From contig NZ_BMNE01000002.1 of assembly GCF_014646295.1 (NCBI RefSeq), positions 126,595 to 190,594 of the forward strand: 64,000 nt of DNA, read 5' to 3'. Of the stretch, positions 1-8,496 are shown piece after piece; the stretch's first letter is position 1, and each line of letters starts with the position of its first letter. A program made the position numbers and the translations under genes. The stretch is from Nocardia rhizosphaerihabitans. Its GTDB lineage: Bacteria; Actinomycetota; Actinomycetes; Mycobacteriales; Mycobacteriaceae. Below the pieces are notes generated by a model. It had not been told where the DNA came from, made no database searches, and saw only the letters and a list, made by a program, of their open reading frames with translations.

Positions 1-207
1 ATCGCCTGGCGCCTGCTCGTCCAAGCCGACATCGCCGCCGCCGCCCTCGCCGCCGACGCCACCCCCAAAGACCGCCCCTTCTACCAGGGCAAAATCGCCG
101 CGGCCAGCTTCTTCGCCAAGAACGTCCTCCCCGAACTCACCGCTACCAAGAACATCCTCGCCACCATGGACAACGACATCATGGCCATCCCGGAGGAAGC
201 CTTCTGA
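1..207 (+). CDS. Acyl-CoA dehydrogenase, C-terminal end (partial)
   Basis: The open frame enters from the left edge and stops at TGA 205-207, giving 68 residues. The tail is helical and ends ATKNILATMDNDIMAIPEEA-F. This is the kind of C-terminal extension seen on long FadE5-type acyl-CoA dehydrogenases of mycolata, which oxidise acyl-CoA to enoyl-CoA with FAD in beta-oxidation. The catalytic and FAD-binding parts lie outside the window, so the family call rests on the tail alone. The gene converges on the cupredoxin gene 9 bp downstream. Confidence 0.7.
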   Translation: MAWRLLVQADIAAAALAADATPKDRPFYQGKIAAASFFAKNVLPELTATKNILATMDNDIMAIPEEAF

Positions 208-216
208 ACGGCGCGG

Positions 217-588
217 TCAGGCGACCGAGATGCTGGAGCGCATTCCGATCGAATGGTGCTTGCCGACGGAACACCAGAGTGCGTAGGTGCCCGCCTGCAG
301 TGTGACCTTCAGTTCGGCGCTGGCGCCGCCCTCGAGCACCGGGGTGCGGGAATCGACGCCGGGCCCGGCGATGACCAGGTCGTGGCGGGTTCTGCCATCG
401 TTCCGCACGTCGAGGGTGTAGGTACCCGCCCGGACATTGGGCCTGGACACGGTGATCGAGTACTCGGTCTCGATCACGGTGATCCGGTTCGATTCCAGTG
501 CGTGCGCATCCACGCCGGACAGCGACACTGCCAGCGCGAAGGGGACGCCGACGGCGATTCGGGCTACTCGTCGCGATTGTTTCTGCAT
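217..588 (-). CDS. Secreted cupredoxin-like protein
   Basis: 123 residues. The start at ATG 588 is set by a perfect AGGAGG ribosome-binding site (complement of 595-600), although the open frame continues upstream. Residues 1-30 form a signal peptide (basic RR, hydrophobic stretch, then A-H-A). The mature part is a small beta-rich domain with the pattern of a type-1 copper site: H69 in the segment RHDLVIAG, C106 in LWCSVGKHH, H111/H112 and M116. This resembles the Cys-x4-His-x4-Met loop of plastocyanin-like domains, so it is probably an exported blue-copper protein for electron transfer or copper handling. The redox partner is unknown and no copper regulator or transporter is adjacent. Intact ligand spacing supports a functional site, but the substrate role is inference. 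Confidence 0.75.
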   Translation of the reverse strand: MQKQSRRVARIAVGVPFALAVSLSGVDAHALESNRITVIETEYSITVSRPNVRAGTYTLDVRNDGRTRHDLVIAGPGVDSRTPVLEGGASAELKVTLQAGTYALWCSVGKHHSIGMRSSISVA

Positions 589-713
589 CGAACGCCTCCT
601 GACTGTCGGCGTCGAGGGCCTGCCGGTCCGCGGTTTGTTCCTGCAATCGATCATTCCGCGTTTACGCGGCGCCCGGTAGCCCCCTGTCCGGTCGCTCGGT
701 CCGGTAGCGCGGA

Positions 714-2120
714 CTATTTGATCAGGTAGGGGGAGACCGAGCTGCGGTGTTCGCTGATGTCGAGGGCCTTGCCGAGGGGTGGGAAGGCTCGTTGGGGGCA
801 GTTGGAGCGGACGCAGACCCGGCAGCCCGCGCCGATGGGGGTGGCGGTGGCTTCGCCCAGGTCGATGCCGTCGGCGTAGACGACGCGGCCCGCGTGGCGG
901 AGTTCGCAGCCGAGGCCGATGGCGAAGGTTTTGCTTGGCTGGCCGTAGCGGGTGGCGCGGCGTTCGACCGTGCGGGCGACCCAGAGGTATTTGCGGCCGT
1001 CGGGCATCTGGGCGATCTGGGTCATGATCTTGCCGGGGTAGGCGAAGGTCTCGTAGACGTTCCACAGCGGGCAGGTGCCGCCGCTGGCGGAGAAGTGGAA
1101 ACCGGTGGCGGACTGGCGTTTCGACATGTTGCCCGCGCGGTCGACGCGGACGAAGGAGAACGGGACGCCGCGCAGGCTCGGCCGCTGCAGGGTCGAAAGC
1201 CGGTGGCAGATGGTCTCGTAGCTCTGCGAGAAGAAGGCCGACAGGCGCTCGATGTCGTAGCGGAAGTCCTCGGCCACCTCGTGGAAGTGGTTGTAGGGCA
1301 ACACGGTTGCGGCCGCGAAGTAGTTGGCCAGGCCGAGCATGGCCAGCTTGTGCGAGGCGTCGGAGGCGAAATTGCCCTCCTCGACCAGCTTGTCGAGCAG
1401 CGGTCCGCATTCGAGGTAGGCGAGCTCGGCGGCCAGCTTGAAGGTGCGCTGCCCGCCGGACAGGTGCGGGGAGATCTCGAGCTGCTTGGTCTCGGGGTCG
1501 TAGTGGTGCAGCACGCCCTCGCCGAGGTCGATCCGCTCGACGATCCGCACGCCGTGCGAGCGCAGCAGGCGGACGATCTCGGTGCTCACCTCCCCGCCGT
1601 GGAAGCGGATGCGCGCGGTGAGGTCCTCGGCCGCGGTGTCGAGTTCGTGGATGTAGTTCTGGCGCTGATAGAAGTAGTCGCGCACTTCCTCGTGCGGCTT
1701 GCTGATCGCGGCGCTGCCGGAACCGTCGGAGAAGCGGTCCTCGGTGGCGGCGGCCAGCTGGGCGCTGGTGTTGCGGTACCGGTTGTGCATGGCGACCAGG
1801 GCGCGCGCCATGCTCGGATGCGCCGAGACCATGTCGGCGATCTCCTGGGTGTCGGCCTCGATGCCGAGCTCGGCGTCCATCACGACTTCCTGGAGCTCGG
1901 CGATGAGCCGGGTGTCGTCGTGGGCGGAGAAGAAGGCGGGGTCGACGCCGAAGACCTCGTTGATCCGCTTGAGCACCGGCACCGTCAACGGGCGCACGTC
2001 GTGCTCGATCTGGTTGAGATAGCTGGCCGAGATCTCCAGCTTCTGGGCCAGTGAGACCTGGCTCAGTCCGCGCTCGGTGCGCAGCTGGCGCAGCCGCGCA
2101 CCGACATAGGTCTTGGCCAT
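714..2120 (-). CDS. ramB: RamB-type XRE regulator of acetate/glyoxylate metabolism
   Basis: 468 residues. Residues 7-62 form a Cro/C1 helix-turn-helix (GLSQVSLAQKLEISASYLNQIE). The middle (about 170-290) looks like the degenerate IrrE/ImmA peptidase-like domain of short-chain fatty-acid regulators. The C-terminal third carries the family's Cys cluster C433-x2-C436-x4-C441 followed by PQRAFPP. In corynebacteria and mycobacteria RamB represses or tunes isocitrate lyase, malate synthase and acetate-activation genes, and its own gene. In M. tuberculosis the orthologue Rv0465c lies two genes from icl1; here aceA is 26 kb away, with RamB-like boxes upstream of it. Translation appears leaderless (see the promoter at 2127-2156). 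Family call very secure; targets inferred. Confidence 0.93.
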   Translation of the reverse strand: MAKTYVGARLRQLRTERGLSQVSLAQKLEISASYLNQIEHDVRPLTVPVLKRINEVFGVDPAFFSAHDDTRLIAELQEVVMDAELGIEADTQEIADMVSAHPSMARALVAMHNRYRNTSAQLAAATEDRFSDGSGSAAISKPHEEVRDYFYQRQNYIHELDTAAEDLTARIRFHGGEVSTEIVRLLRSHGVRIVERIDLGEGVLHHYDPETKQLEISPHLSGGQRTFKLAAELAYLECGPLLDKLVEEGNFASDASHKLAMLGLANYFAAATVLPYNHFHEVAEDFRYDIERLSAFFSQSYETICHRLSTLQRPSLRGVPFSFVRVDRAGNMSKRQSATGFHFSASGGTCPLWNVYETFAYPGKIMTQIAQMPDGRKYLWVARTVERRATRYGQPSKTFAIGLGCELRHAGRVVYADGIDLGEATATPIGAGCRVCVRSNCPQRAFPPLGKALDISEHRSSVSPYLIK

Positions 2121-2126
2121 ATGTCC

Positions 2127-2156
2127 AGTTTATGGGGGGTTTTGCAGCCTTGCCAA
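2127..2156 (-). promoter_or_regulatory. ramB promoter, leaderless
   Basis: On the minus strand TTGGCA (complement of 2151-2156) is followed after 18 nt by TAAACT (complement of 2127-2132), and then after 6 nt by the ramB ATG. There is no Shine-Dalgarno, so the mRNA probably begins at the start codon. The spacer contains CTGCAAAACC, which partly resembles a RamB half-site; autoregulation is possible but unproven. Confidence 0.65.
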
Positions 2157-2214
2157 TGGATTCTTAACAGCGTGGGCTGAGCGATGTGTCACACCCGCGG
2201 GTTACGGTCGTCGG

Positions 2215-3732
2215 GTGCTGTTCAGCGATGTCGTCGCGGCCTCGGCGGCGGTGCGAGCGACCCGGTCGCGCAAGGCGAAGATCGCCGCGCTGGCCGAGCT
2301 CTTCGCTGCCGCGAGCCCGCAGGAAATCGGGACCGTGGTCGCCTGGCTGTCCGGTGAGCTGGTGCAGGGCCGGATCGGGGCGGGCTGGCGCACGGTGGCC
2401 GGATTGGACACTCCGCCCAGCGAGGCGGCGCACCTCACCGTCGGCGCGGTCGACGATGTCTTCTCGCAGCTGACCGGGCTCAGCGGCACCGGCTCCACGC
2501 TGCGCAGACGCGAATTGCTGACCTCCCTGTTCACGGCCGCGACAAAGGACGAACAGTCCTTCCTGATCCGGCTGCTCACCGGCGAACTCCGCCAGGGCGC
2601 GCTGACCGCGGTCGTCGTCGAAGCGCTGGCCGAGTCCACCGGCATCCCGGTCGAGGTGGTGCGGCGCGCGCACATGCTGTCCGGACAACTGCCCGCGACG
2701 GCCGCCGCCGCGGTCACCGGCGGCGAGGCGGCGCTGAGCGCGTTTCGGCTCGAAGTCGGCAGGCCGGTCGCGCCGATGCTCGCGTCGCCGGGCGGCTTGC
2801 TGGACGAGGCGCTGGCCGAACTCGGCCCGCAGGTGAGCGTCGAACACAAACTCGACGGCGCCCGCATCCAGGTGCACCGCAGCGGCGAGCAGGTGTGGGT
2901 GTTCACCAGGACCCTGCGCGATATCACCGCGGGCGTTCCCGAGCTGGTCGAGTTGGTCGCCGGACTGGACTGCACCAGCGTGGTGCTCGACGGGGAGACT
3001 CTGGCGCTCACCGATGCGGGCCGCCCGCGCCCGTTCCAGGAGACGATGAGCCGGTTCGCCACCGTCGGCGACACCAGGGAACTGCTGCTGCACCCCTACT
3101 TCTTCGACTGCCTGCACCTCGACGGCGTCGACCTGCTCGACGAGCCGCTGCGCGTGCGCCGCACCATGCTCGAGCGGGTGGCGGGCGGGCACAGCATCCC
3201 CGCGCTCGTCGCCCCCGATGCCGAGGCCGCCGCCGAGTACTACGACGACGCGCTGGCCGTCGGCAACGAGGGCGTGATGGTCAAGTCCCTCGACGCGCCG
3301 TACGCGGCGGGCAGACGCGGCAAGTCATGGCAGAAGATCAAACCGGCGCACACCCTCGACCTGCTGGTGATCGGCGCGGAATGGGGGTACGGCAGGCGCA
3401 CCGGATTCCTGTCGAACCTGCACCTGGCCGCCCTCGACCCGGAGACCGGCGAGCCGGTGATGGTCGGCAAGACCTTCAAGGGCCTCACCGACGAGCTGCT
3501 GCGCTGGCAGACCGAACAGTTCCCGCGCTACCAGACGCACACCGACGGTCACGCGGTGTACCTTCGCCCCGAACTCGTCGTCGAGATCGCGCTCGACGGC
3601 GTCCAGACCAGCACCAGATACCCCGGCGGCGTCGCCCTGCGGTTCGCCAGAGTGCTGCGATACCGGCCGGACAAGGAGCCCGCGCAGGCCGACACGATCG
3701 ACGCGGTCCGCGCACTGGGGGCAGCCGGCTGA
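2215..3732 (+). CDS. ligB: ATP-dependent DNA ligase
   Basis: 505 residues from GTG 2215. The open frame extends to 2113, but homology-like sequence begins at LFSDVVAASAAV, which matches the usual LigB N-terminus. It seals nicks in duplex DNA through an enzyme-adenylate intermediate. The N-terminal helical DNA-binding domain spans about 1-190. Nucleotidyltransferase motif I is KLDG with adenylated K212, motif III is VVLDGETLAL, and motif IV/V is EGVMVKS (K357) followed by GRRGKSWQKIKP. The C-terminal OB-fold starts near 390. This is the mycobacterial LigB type (Rv3062), an accessory ligase beside the NAD-dependent LigA. It is divergent from ramB with about 95 bp between the starts; this neighbour differs from the mycobacterial arrangement. 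Confidence 0.93.
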   Translation: MLFSDVVAASAAVRATRSRKAKIAALAELFAAASPQEIGTVVAWLSGELVQGRIGAGWRTVAGLDTPPSEAAHLTVGAVDDVFSQLTGLSGTGSTLRRRELLTSLFTAATKDEQSFLIRLLTGELRQGALTAVVVEALAESTGIPVEVVRRAHMLSGQLPATAAAAVTGGEAALSAFRLEVGRPVAPMLASPGGLLDEALAELGPQVSVEHKLDGARIQVHRSGEQVWVFTRTLRDITAGVPELVELVAGLDCTSVVLDGETLALTDAGRPRPFQETMSRFATVGDTRELLLHPYFFDCLHLDGVDLLDEPLRVRRTMLERVAGGHSIPALVAPDAEAAAEYYDDALAVGNEGVMVKSLDAPYAAGRRGKSWQKIKPAHTLDLLVIGAEWGYGRRTGFLSNLHLAALDPETGEPVMVGKTFKGLTDELLRWQTEQFPRYQTHTDGHAVYLRPELVVEIALDGVQTSTRYPGGVALRFARVLRYRPDKEPAQADTIDAVRALGAAG

Positions 3733-3796
3733 TCCGGCGAGGGATTTTCCCGCAACGGTTTGGCAATCCGATGCGGGCATACGACACACTGTTCGG

Positions 3797-4972
3797 GTGA
3801 GCGCCGAACTAATGATCCTGTTGATCGTCATCGCCACAGCTCTCGTATTCGACTTCACCAACGGATTCCACGACACGGCCAATGCCATGGCGACCTCGAT
3901 CGCCACCGGTGCTTTGAAGCCGCGCGTGGCGGTTGCGCTCTCCGGCGTGCTGAATCTGATCGGCGCTTTTCTGTCGGTATCGGTGGCGGCGACTGTGGCC
4001 AAGGGCATCGTCCAATTGGACGAGGTGGGCGGACAAGACCTGCTGGTCATCGTGTTCGCCGGCCTGGTCGGCGGCATTCTGTGGAATCTGCTGACCTGGT
4101 TGCTCGGCTTGCCGTCGAGTTCCTCGCACGCCCTGTTCGGCGGGCTCATCGGCTCCACGATCGCCGCGCTCGGCTGGAGCGGCGTGATCTGGGTGTCGGG
4201 CTCCGAAGGCGTGCTGATCAAGATCGTGATCCCCGCGATTCTGGCCCCGGTGATCGCCGCGCTGGTCGCCGCCATCGCCACCTTCCTGGTGTACCGGATC
4301 ACCCGCGGCGTCGACGAGGACAAGTCGAACGAGGGCTTCCGCTGGGGCCAGATCGGGTCGGCGTCGCTGGTCTCACTCGCCCACGGCACCAACGACGCGC
4401 AGAAGACGATGGGCATCATCTTCCTCGCGCTGGTCGCCTACGGCTCGCTCGACCAGGACGACCACATGCCGCTGTGGGTGATGTCGGCCTGTGCGGTCGC
4501 GATCGCCCTCGGCACCTACCTCGGCGGCTGGCGGATCATCCGGACACTGGGCAAGGGCCTGGTCGAGATCGAGTCGCCGCAGGGCCTCGCGGCGGAGTCC
4601 ACCTCGGCGGCGATCATCCTCACCTCCGCGCACTTCGGCCTGCCGCTGTCGACCACCCAGACCGCGACCGGCGCGATCCTCGGCACCGGCATCGGCAAGG
4701 GCGCCGAGGTGCGCTGGCGGGTGATGGGCCGGATGGCCGTGGCCTGGCTGCTGACGCTGCCGATGGCGGGCATCGTCGGCGCGATCTGCTGGGCGATCGC
4801 GCACCTCATCGGTGGCCTGCCCGGTGTCCTCGTTGTGTTCGGGATCCTGATCTTCGGTGCGCTCGGCATCTATCTGCGGTCGCGGCGTGACCCGGTCGGC
4901 ACCCACAATGTGAACGAGTGGCCCGACGGTGCGCCGCCGCAGTCGTCGATCGAACAGAACCACGCCGGGTAG
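3797..4972 (+). CDS. pitA: Low-affinity inorganic phosphate permease (PiT family)
   Basis: 391 residues from GTG 3797. A polytopic membrane protein with about ten hydrophobic segments and the two PHO4-family repeats: FDFTNGFHDTANAMATS near the N-terminus and SLAHGTNDAQKTMGI in the second half. PiT proteins take up phosphate, often as a metal-phosphate complex, using the proton or sodium gradient. The next two genes reproduce the order of M. tuberculosis pitA-Rv0544c-Rv0543c, so this is the pitA-type permease. A CACACT hexamer six nt before the GTG may be the -10 of a leaderless promoter (weak). The assignment is strong; substrate specificity is taken from the family. Confidence 0.92.
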   Translation: MSAELMILLIVIATALVFDFTNGFHDTANAMATSIATGALKPRVAVALSGVLNLIGAFLSVSVAATVAKGIVQLDEVGGQDLLVIVFAGLVGGILWNLLTWLLGLPSSSSHALFGGLIGSTIAALGWSGVIWVSGSEGVLIKIVIPAILAPVIAALVAAIATFLVYRITRGVDEDKSNEGFRWGQIGSASLVSLAHGTNDAQKTMGIIFLALVAYGSLDQDDHMPLWVMSACAVAIALGTYLGGWRIIRTLGKGLVEIESPQGLAAESTSAAIILTSAHFGLPLSTTQTATGAILGTGIGKGAEVRWRVMGRMAVAWLLTLPMAGIVGAICWAIAHLIGGLPGVLVVFGILIFGALGIYLRSRRDPVGTHNVNEWPDGAPPQSSIEQNHAG

Positions 4973-4984
4973 AGGGGAGCGAAC

Positions 4985-5266
4985 GTGCATACCGTGATCA
5001 CGAATCTGAGTTCACTGTGGGAAGTGGTGCTGGCCGCGCTGGTCTTCGGCGCGGGCGTGCCCGCCGTGTTCGCCTTCGCGGTGCGCTGGTGGGCCAAGGC
5101 CGAGACGGTCGACGCGCAGGGCCGCGTGCACCGGAACTACCCGGCACTGGCAGGCGCGCTGATCTGCCTGGTCGTCATCGTCACCGTGGTGATCGCCGGG
5201 ATCCTGTTCACCGCCAAGGCATTCATCGCCCACCAGTTCGGCATTCATCTGTTCGGTCAAGCATGA
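4985..5266 (+). CDS. Small two-helix membrane protein (Rv0544c type)
   Basis: 93 residues with two hydrophobic segments (about 10-32 and 52-75) separated by a charged loop (RWWAKAETVDAQGRVHRN). It starts 12 bp after the phosphate permease, preceded by GGGGAGCGA as ribosome-binding site, and overlaps the next gene by ATGA. Size, topology and position match M. tuberculosis Rv0544c, which neighbours pitA. Its function is unknown; an accessory role for the permease is only suggested by the conserved linkage. Confidence 0.85.
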   Translation: MHTVITNLSSLWEVVLAALVFGAGVPAVFAFAVRWWAKAETVDAQGRVHRNYPALAGALICLVVIVTVVIAGILFTAKAFIAHQFGIHLFGQA

Positions 5267-5619
5267 GCGAGGACTCGATGACAGATCCGACCCCCCACCC
5301 CGCCGTCCGGCCGAACCTGCTCTCGCGCGTCCTGGGCTGGCTGCGCGCCGGATATCCGCAGGGCATCCCGCAATCGGACTATGTCGCGTTGTTCGCGGTG
5401 CTGCACCGGCACCTCACCGACTACGAGGTGGTGGTGATCGGCGAGAAACTGGTCGAGGCCAATCCGAACCGGGAATCCATCAGTCAGGCCGAGATCGAAG
5501 CGGCCATCGCCGATTTCGCCAAACAGCAGCCCGATCCCGACGATGTCTCCCGGGTGGCCTCGCATCTGGCGGCCGGTGGCTGGCCGCTGGCCGAACCGCT
5601 CGACGACAGCGAGGCCTGA
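5263..5619 (+). CDS. DUF3349 family protein (Rv0543c type)
   Basis: 118 residues from ATG 5263, which overlaps the preceding stop (ATGA), so translation is probably coupled; ATG 5278 is an alternative start. No signal peptide or membrane segment. The body (about 25-110) carries the family's conserved GYPQGIPQSDYVALFAVL and the motif ISQAEIEAAI. DUF3349 proteins such as Rv0543c are small helical cytosolic proteins of unknown function. It is the third gene of the phosphate-permease operon. The family is recognised from sequence pattern and synteny; no biochemical role can be assigned. Confidence 0.87.
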   Translation: MSEDSMTDPTPHPAVRPNLLSRVLGWLRAGYPQGIPQSDYVALFAVLHRHLTDYEVVVIGEKLVEANPNRESISQAEIEAAIADFAKQQPDPDDVSRVASHLAAGGWPLAEPLDDSEA

Positions 5620-5692
5620 CAATTCCGCTGCGCCAGTGGAATTCATGACACGGACAGTTTTCGATTCGCCCGGATGCCCGGCGGTTGCGCGC

Positions 5693-5698
5693 TAGCAT
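5693..5698 (+). promoter_or_regulatory. -10 element of leaderless TetR gene
   Basis: TAGCAT lies six nt upstream of GTG 5705, and no Shine-Dalgarno is present. The spacing places the transcription start at or next to the start codon. No clear -35 is seen. Confidence 0.5.
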
Positions 5699-5704
5699 TC
5701 ACGG

Positions 5705-6376
5705 GTGGTTCGGCGTGTGAATGAAACCGATAGTGGTCGTAGTTACGGTGGATTGTCGCGTCAGCAGAGAGTAGCCATGCGACGCAACCGGTTGACCGAC
5801 GCGGCGCTGGAACTATTCGGTACCCAGGGTTATTCGTCGACATCGATCGAGCGCTTGTGCGCGACGGCGAATGTGTCGACCCGCAGTTTCTACGAGGACA
5901 TCGGCAGTCGCGAAGCGCTGCTGATCGCGCTGGTCGACCGGCTGAACACCGCCGCACTGCACCGCGTCGACGAGGCATTGGCACGGACAAGCGAGCAGCC
6001 GCTGGTGGTGCGCGTGGTGGAGAGTTTCCGTGCTTTTCTCGCGGTGACCTGCCGGGACCGGCGCGCCGCCCGGGTGTTCTATGTCGAGGTCGTCGGCGTG
6101 AGCCCGGCGGTGGAGGAATGGCGGCGCGCGCAACGGCGCTCGGTCTCCGGCCTGCTCACCAGAGAAGCCCAGCGCGCCGCCGCCCGCGGGGAAGCGGAAT
6201 CGCGCAGCGTGCACCTGTTCACGCTCGCCCTGATCGGCGCGGTGAATTCCCTGGCCCAGGAGATGGTGCACGCGACCGTTCCCGGCGACGCGATTTCGGT
6301 CGACGAGATCTGCGACGAGATCGCCTATTTCATCCGGTCCGGGCTCTCGGTCCGGCCGTCGGCACTGCCGACCTGA
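5705..6376 (+). CDS. TetR-family transcriptional regulator
   Basis: 223 residues from GTG 5705, in phase with the -10 at 5693-5698. An N-terminal extension of about 22 residues precedes the TetR helix-turn-helix (about 25-72: RNRLTDAALELFGTQGYSST, then IERLCATANVSTRSFYEDIG), which is intact. The C-terminal ligand domain (about 80-215) is of the type with a conserved FRAFLAVTCRDRRAARVFYVEVVG stretch, common in mycolata. It is followed by a strong bidirectional terminator. Its target and ligand cannot be read from the sequence; the convergent mycolyltransferase is not obviously controlled by it. Confidence 0.85.
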   Translation: MVRRVNETDSGRSYGGLSRQQRVAMRRNRLTDAALELFGTQGYSSTSIERLCATANVSTRSFYEDIGSREALLIALVDRLNTAALHRVDEALARTSEQPLVVRVVESFRAFLAVTCRDRRAARVFYVEVVGVSPAVEEWRRAQRRSVSGLLTREAQRAAARGEAESRSVHLFTLALIGAVNSLAQEMVHATVPGDAISVDEICDEIAYFIRSGLSVRPSALPT

Positions 6377-6385
6377 GCAAACGCG

Positions 6386-6420
6386 AAACGGGAGGCATCC
6401 GGATCGGATGCCTCCCGTTT
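6386..6420. terminator. Bidirectional intrinsic terminator
   Basis: A perfect 15-bp stem (aaacgggaggcatcc, 6386-6400, with its complement at 6406-6420) and a 5-nt loop lie between the convergent TetR and mycolyltransferase genes. AAA and TTT at the stem ends suit termination in both directions. Confidence 0.85.
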
Positions 6421-6436
6421 GCGGGTGTTCGCTGAA

Positions 6437-7456
6437 TCAGATACCCATGCCCTGGGCGAGCAGCGGCCACGACTCGTGCAGCGCCTGCTCCCAGTACGGC
6501 CAGTAGTGGGTGCCCATCGGGGTGAACTGGTAGGTCGCCGGGATACCCAGCGAGTCCAGCTTGGCCTTCAGGTTCTGGCTGCAGGCGTTGGTCGCGGCTT
6601 CGATGCCGATACCGAGGCCGAGGTTGACCACGCCCATCGGGCCGGGCGAGCCGTTGAGGTAGTACGCGACGTCGGCGTTGGTCGGCATGCCGCTACCGCT
6701 GGAGATGTAGAGGTTGGTGCCGCGCAGCTTCTCCGCGTTGACGACCGGGTCGTTCTCGGTCCAGGCCGGGTCGTTGTCGGCGCCGTACATGTTCGCGGTC
6801 TTGCCGCCCGCCCAGGTCTCCACGGAGAACTTGACGGCCTGCTTGCCCATCGGGTCGGCGATCTGCGCGCAGCCGCTGTAGGCGGCGACGGACTTGAACA
6901 GCCCGGGCTTGGCCTCGGCCAGCTGCAGCACCGAGGTGCCGGAGGTGGACAGCCCGGCCAGCGCGTTGAGGCCGGTCGAGTTGAGGGTGGCGTCGAGCAG
7001 GGGCGGCAGCTCCTGGGTGAAGAAGGTGGTCCACTTGTTCAGACCCAGCCGCGGGTCTTCCTGCTTCCAGTCGGTGTAGTAGCTGCCACGGCCACCGATC
7101 GGCTGGATGACATTGACCTGCTTGTCGGCGAGGAAGTCGAGCGCGTTGGTCTGCGCGGCCCAGCTCGCGGAGCCCTCGCCGGCGTCGAGGCCGTTGAGCA
7201 TGTAGAAGTTGGGCGCCGGCTTGGACTCGTCGACAGGCCGCTGCACGTCGATGGTGATGTCCTTCTTCATCGCCGCCGAGTACACCTTCAGATGCCAGGT
7301 ACGCCCGTCCTTGACGACGGACGACACGGCAGAGGGCTTCTCGGGCTCGGCGGATGCGGCGCCGCCTGCGGCGATCACGGCCACCGACAAGGCGGCGGTC
7401 AGAGCCACGGCGGTGGTGCGCAGGGCGGCCACGTTACGTAGTGCAGAGAGCTTCAT
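6437..7456 (-). CDS. Secreted mycolyltransferase / antigen 85-type esterase
   Basis: 339 residues with a signal peptide to about residue 36 (ends GGAASA). The mature alpha/beta-hydrolase domain belongs to the antigen 85 (Fbp/Cmt) family, which transfers mycolic acids between trehalose monomycolate and arabinogalactan or trehalose outside the cell. Nucleophile S172 sits in GLSTSG (classically GLSMSG). The catalytic His region is GTHYWPYW near the C-terminus, and the family's LNGLDAGEG stretch and GGRGSYYTDW are present. There is no C-terminal LGFP repeat or membrane anchor. It implies a mycolic-acid envelope. Substrate preference among mycolyltransferase paralogues cannot be told; no neighbouring envelope gene is coupled to it. 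Confidence 0.9.
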   Translation of the reverse strand: MKLSALRNVAALRTTAVALTAALSVAVIAAGGAASAEPEKPSAVSSVVKDGRTWHLKVYSAAMKKDITIDVQRPVDESKPAPNFYMLNGLDAGEGSASWAAQTNALDFLADKQVNVIQPIGGRGSYYTDWKQEDPRLGLNKWTTFFTQELPPLLDATLNSTGLNALAGLSTSGTSVLQLAEAKPGLFKSVAAYSGCAQIADPMGKQAVKFSVETWAGGKTANMYGADNDPAWTENDPVVNAEKLRGTNLYISSGSGMPTNADVAYYLNGSPGPMGVVNLGLGIGIEAATNACSQNLKAKLDSLGIPATYQFTPMGTHYWPYWEQALHESWPLLAQGMGI

Positions 7457-7688
7457 CGAACAGTCGGTTCCAGTCCACGGGCCCTGTCGGCCCCGTCATC
7501 GCAGTGTTTCCCCCGTCGGCCGAGCGGTATGCGCTCGACGGCCGTGGGGCTGTCAGATCCTCCGACACTCTATGTCCTCCGGCGGGACATATTCGTTACC
7601 GGTGCAGAATTGCCAGTGACCTCGAGCACGGTTAACGGTCGCGCAATACTGCCTGCGAATCGGAAATACCGCCGCAACCAGCCACTCT

Positions 7689-7694
7689 TATGGT
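7689..7694 (+). promoter_or_regulatory. -10 element of leaderless ABC operon
   Basis: TATGGT lies seven nt before ATG 7702 with no Shine-Dalgarno. This geometry decides the start, because the in-frame ATG at 7690 falls inside the -10 element. Confidence 0.55.
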
Positions 7695-7701
7695 GGCGAT
7701 C

Positions 7702-8496
7702 ATGGGTAAGGAAATCCCCGGCAGCGTTACAACCGGGATCGACATCACCGGGTTGAGCAAGACCTTCCGGGCAGGCCGCAATACCGTCGACGCGCTGGAC
7801 TCGGTCGATCTGCACACCTCGGCCGGGGCATTCCTGTCCCTGCTCGGCCCGTCGGGGTGCGGCAAATCGACGGTGCTGCGGATTCTGGCGGGCCTGGACG
7901 CGCCGAGTGCGGGCTCCGCGCGGATCAACGGGCAGTCGCCGGAACAATTGCGCGGCGGTCATCAGCTCGGGATCGCCTTCCAGGATTCGGCGCTGCTGCC
8001 GTGGCGCAGCGTCGAGTCGAATATCCGGCTGCCGTTGCAGGTGGCCGGGCTGCCCGCTGAACCGGAGCGGATCGCCGAGCTGATCGCGCTGGTCGGTCTG
8101 GAGGGGTTCGAGAAGGCCAAACCGGCGCAGTTGTCCGGCGGTATGCGCCAACGGGTTTCGATCGCGCGGGCGCTGGTGGTGCAGCCGTCGGTGCTGTTGC
8201 TCGACGAGCCCTTCGGCGCGCTCGACGACATGACCAGGCAGCGGCTGAACCTGGAACTGCTGCGCATCTGGACCGAGAAACCCGCGACGACGCTGATGGT
8301 CACTCACGGCATCGGCGAGGCGGTGTTCCTTTCGGATGTGGTCGCAGTGATGAGCCCACGTCCGGGGCGGGTGCTCGAGGTGGTCGAGATCGATCTGCCC
8401 CGGCCGCGCACGCCCGAGATGATGCGGACCCCGGAATTCCACAAGCTCTGCGACTACCTGTCGGAGCTGCTGTTCGGGCGCGGCGGCGTGGCATGA
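7702..8496 (+). CDS. ABC transporter ATPase (SsuB/TauB/ThiZ type)
   Basis: 264 residues from ATG 7702; ATG 7690 is in frame but overlaps the predicted -10. A single nucleotide-binding domain with Walker [10 protein letters not shown] (about 49-57), Q-loop ([11 protein letters not shown]), signature LSGGMRQR and Walker [14 protein letters not shown], of the nitrate/sulfonate/hydroxymethylpyrimidine importer class. It overlaps the downstream permease gene by ATGA, and two permeases and a substrate-binding lipoprotein follow. The operon immediately precedes purine-catabolism genes, so a purine, ureide or related nitrogen heterocycle is the likely cargo. That is inference from context; the ATPase itself says only that it powers import. 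Confidence 0.9.
   Translation: MGKEIPGSVTTGIDITGLSKTFRAGRNTVDALDSVDLHTSAGAFLSLLGPSGCGKSTVLRILAGLDAPSAGSARINGQSPEQLRGGHQLGIAFQDSALLPWRSVESNIRLPLQVAGLPAEPERIAELIALVGLEGFEKAKPAQLSGGMRQRVSIARALVVQPSVLLLDEPFGALDDMTRQRLNLELLRIWTEKPATTLMVTHGIGEAVFLSDVVAVMSPRPGRVLEVVEIDLPRPRTPEMMRTPEFHKLCDYLSELLFGRGGVA

Noticed and set aside
217-1410. 397-codon minus-strand frame
   Set aside because: Only the last 123 codons are real (cupredoxin with AGGAGG at 595-600); the upstream part lies over ramB in another frame and is Arg/Pro-rich noise.
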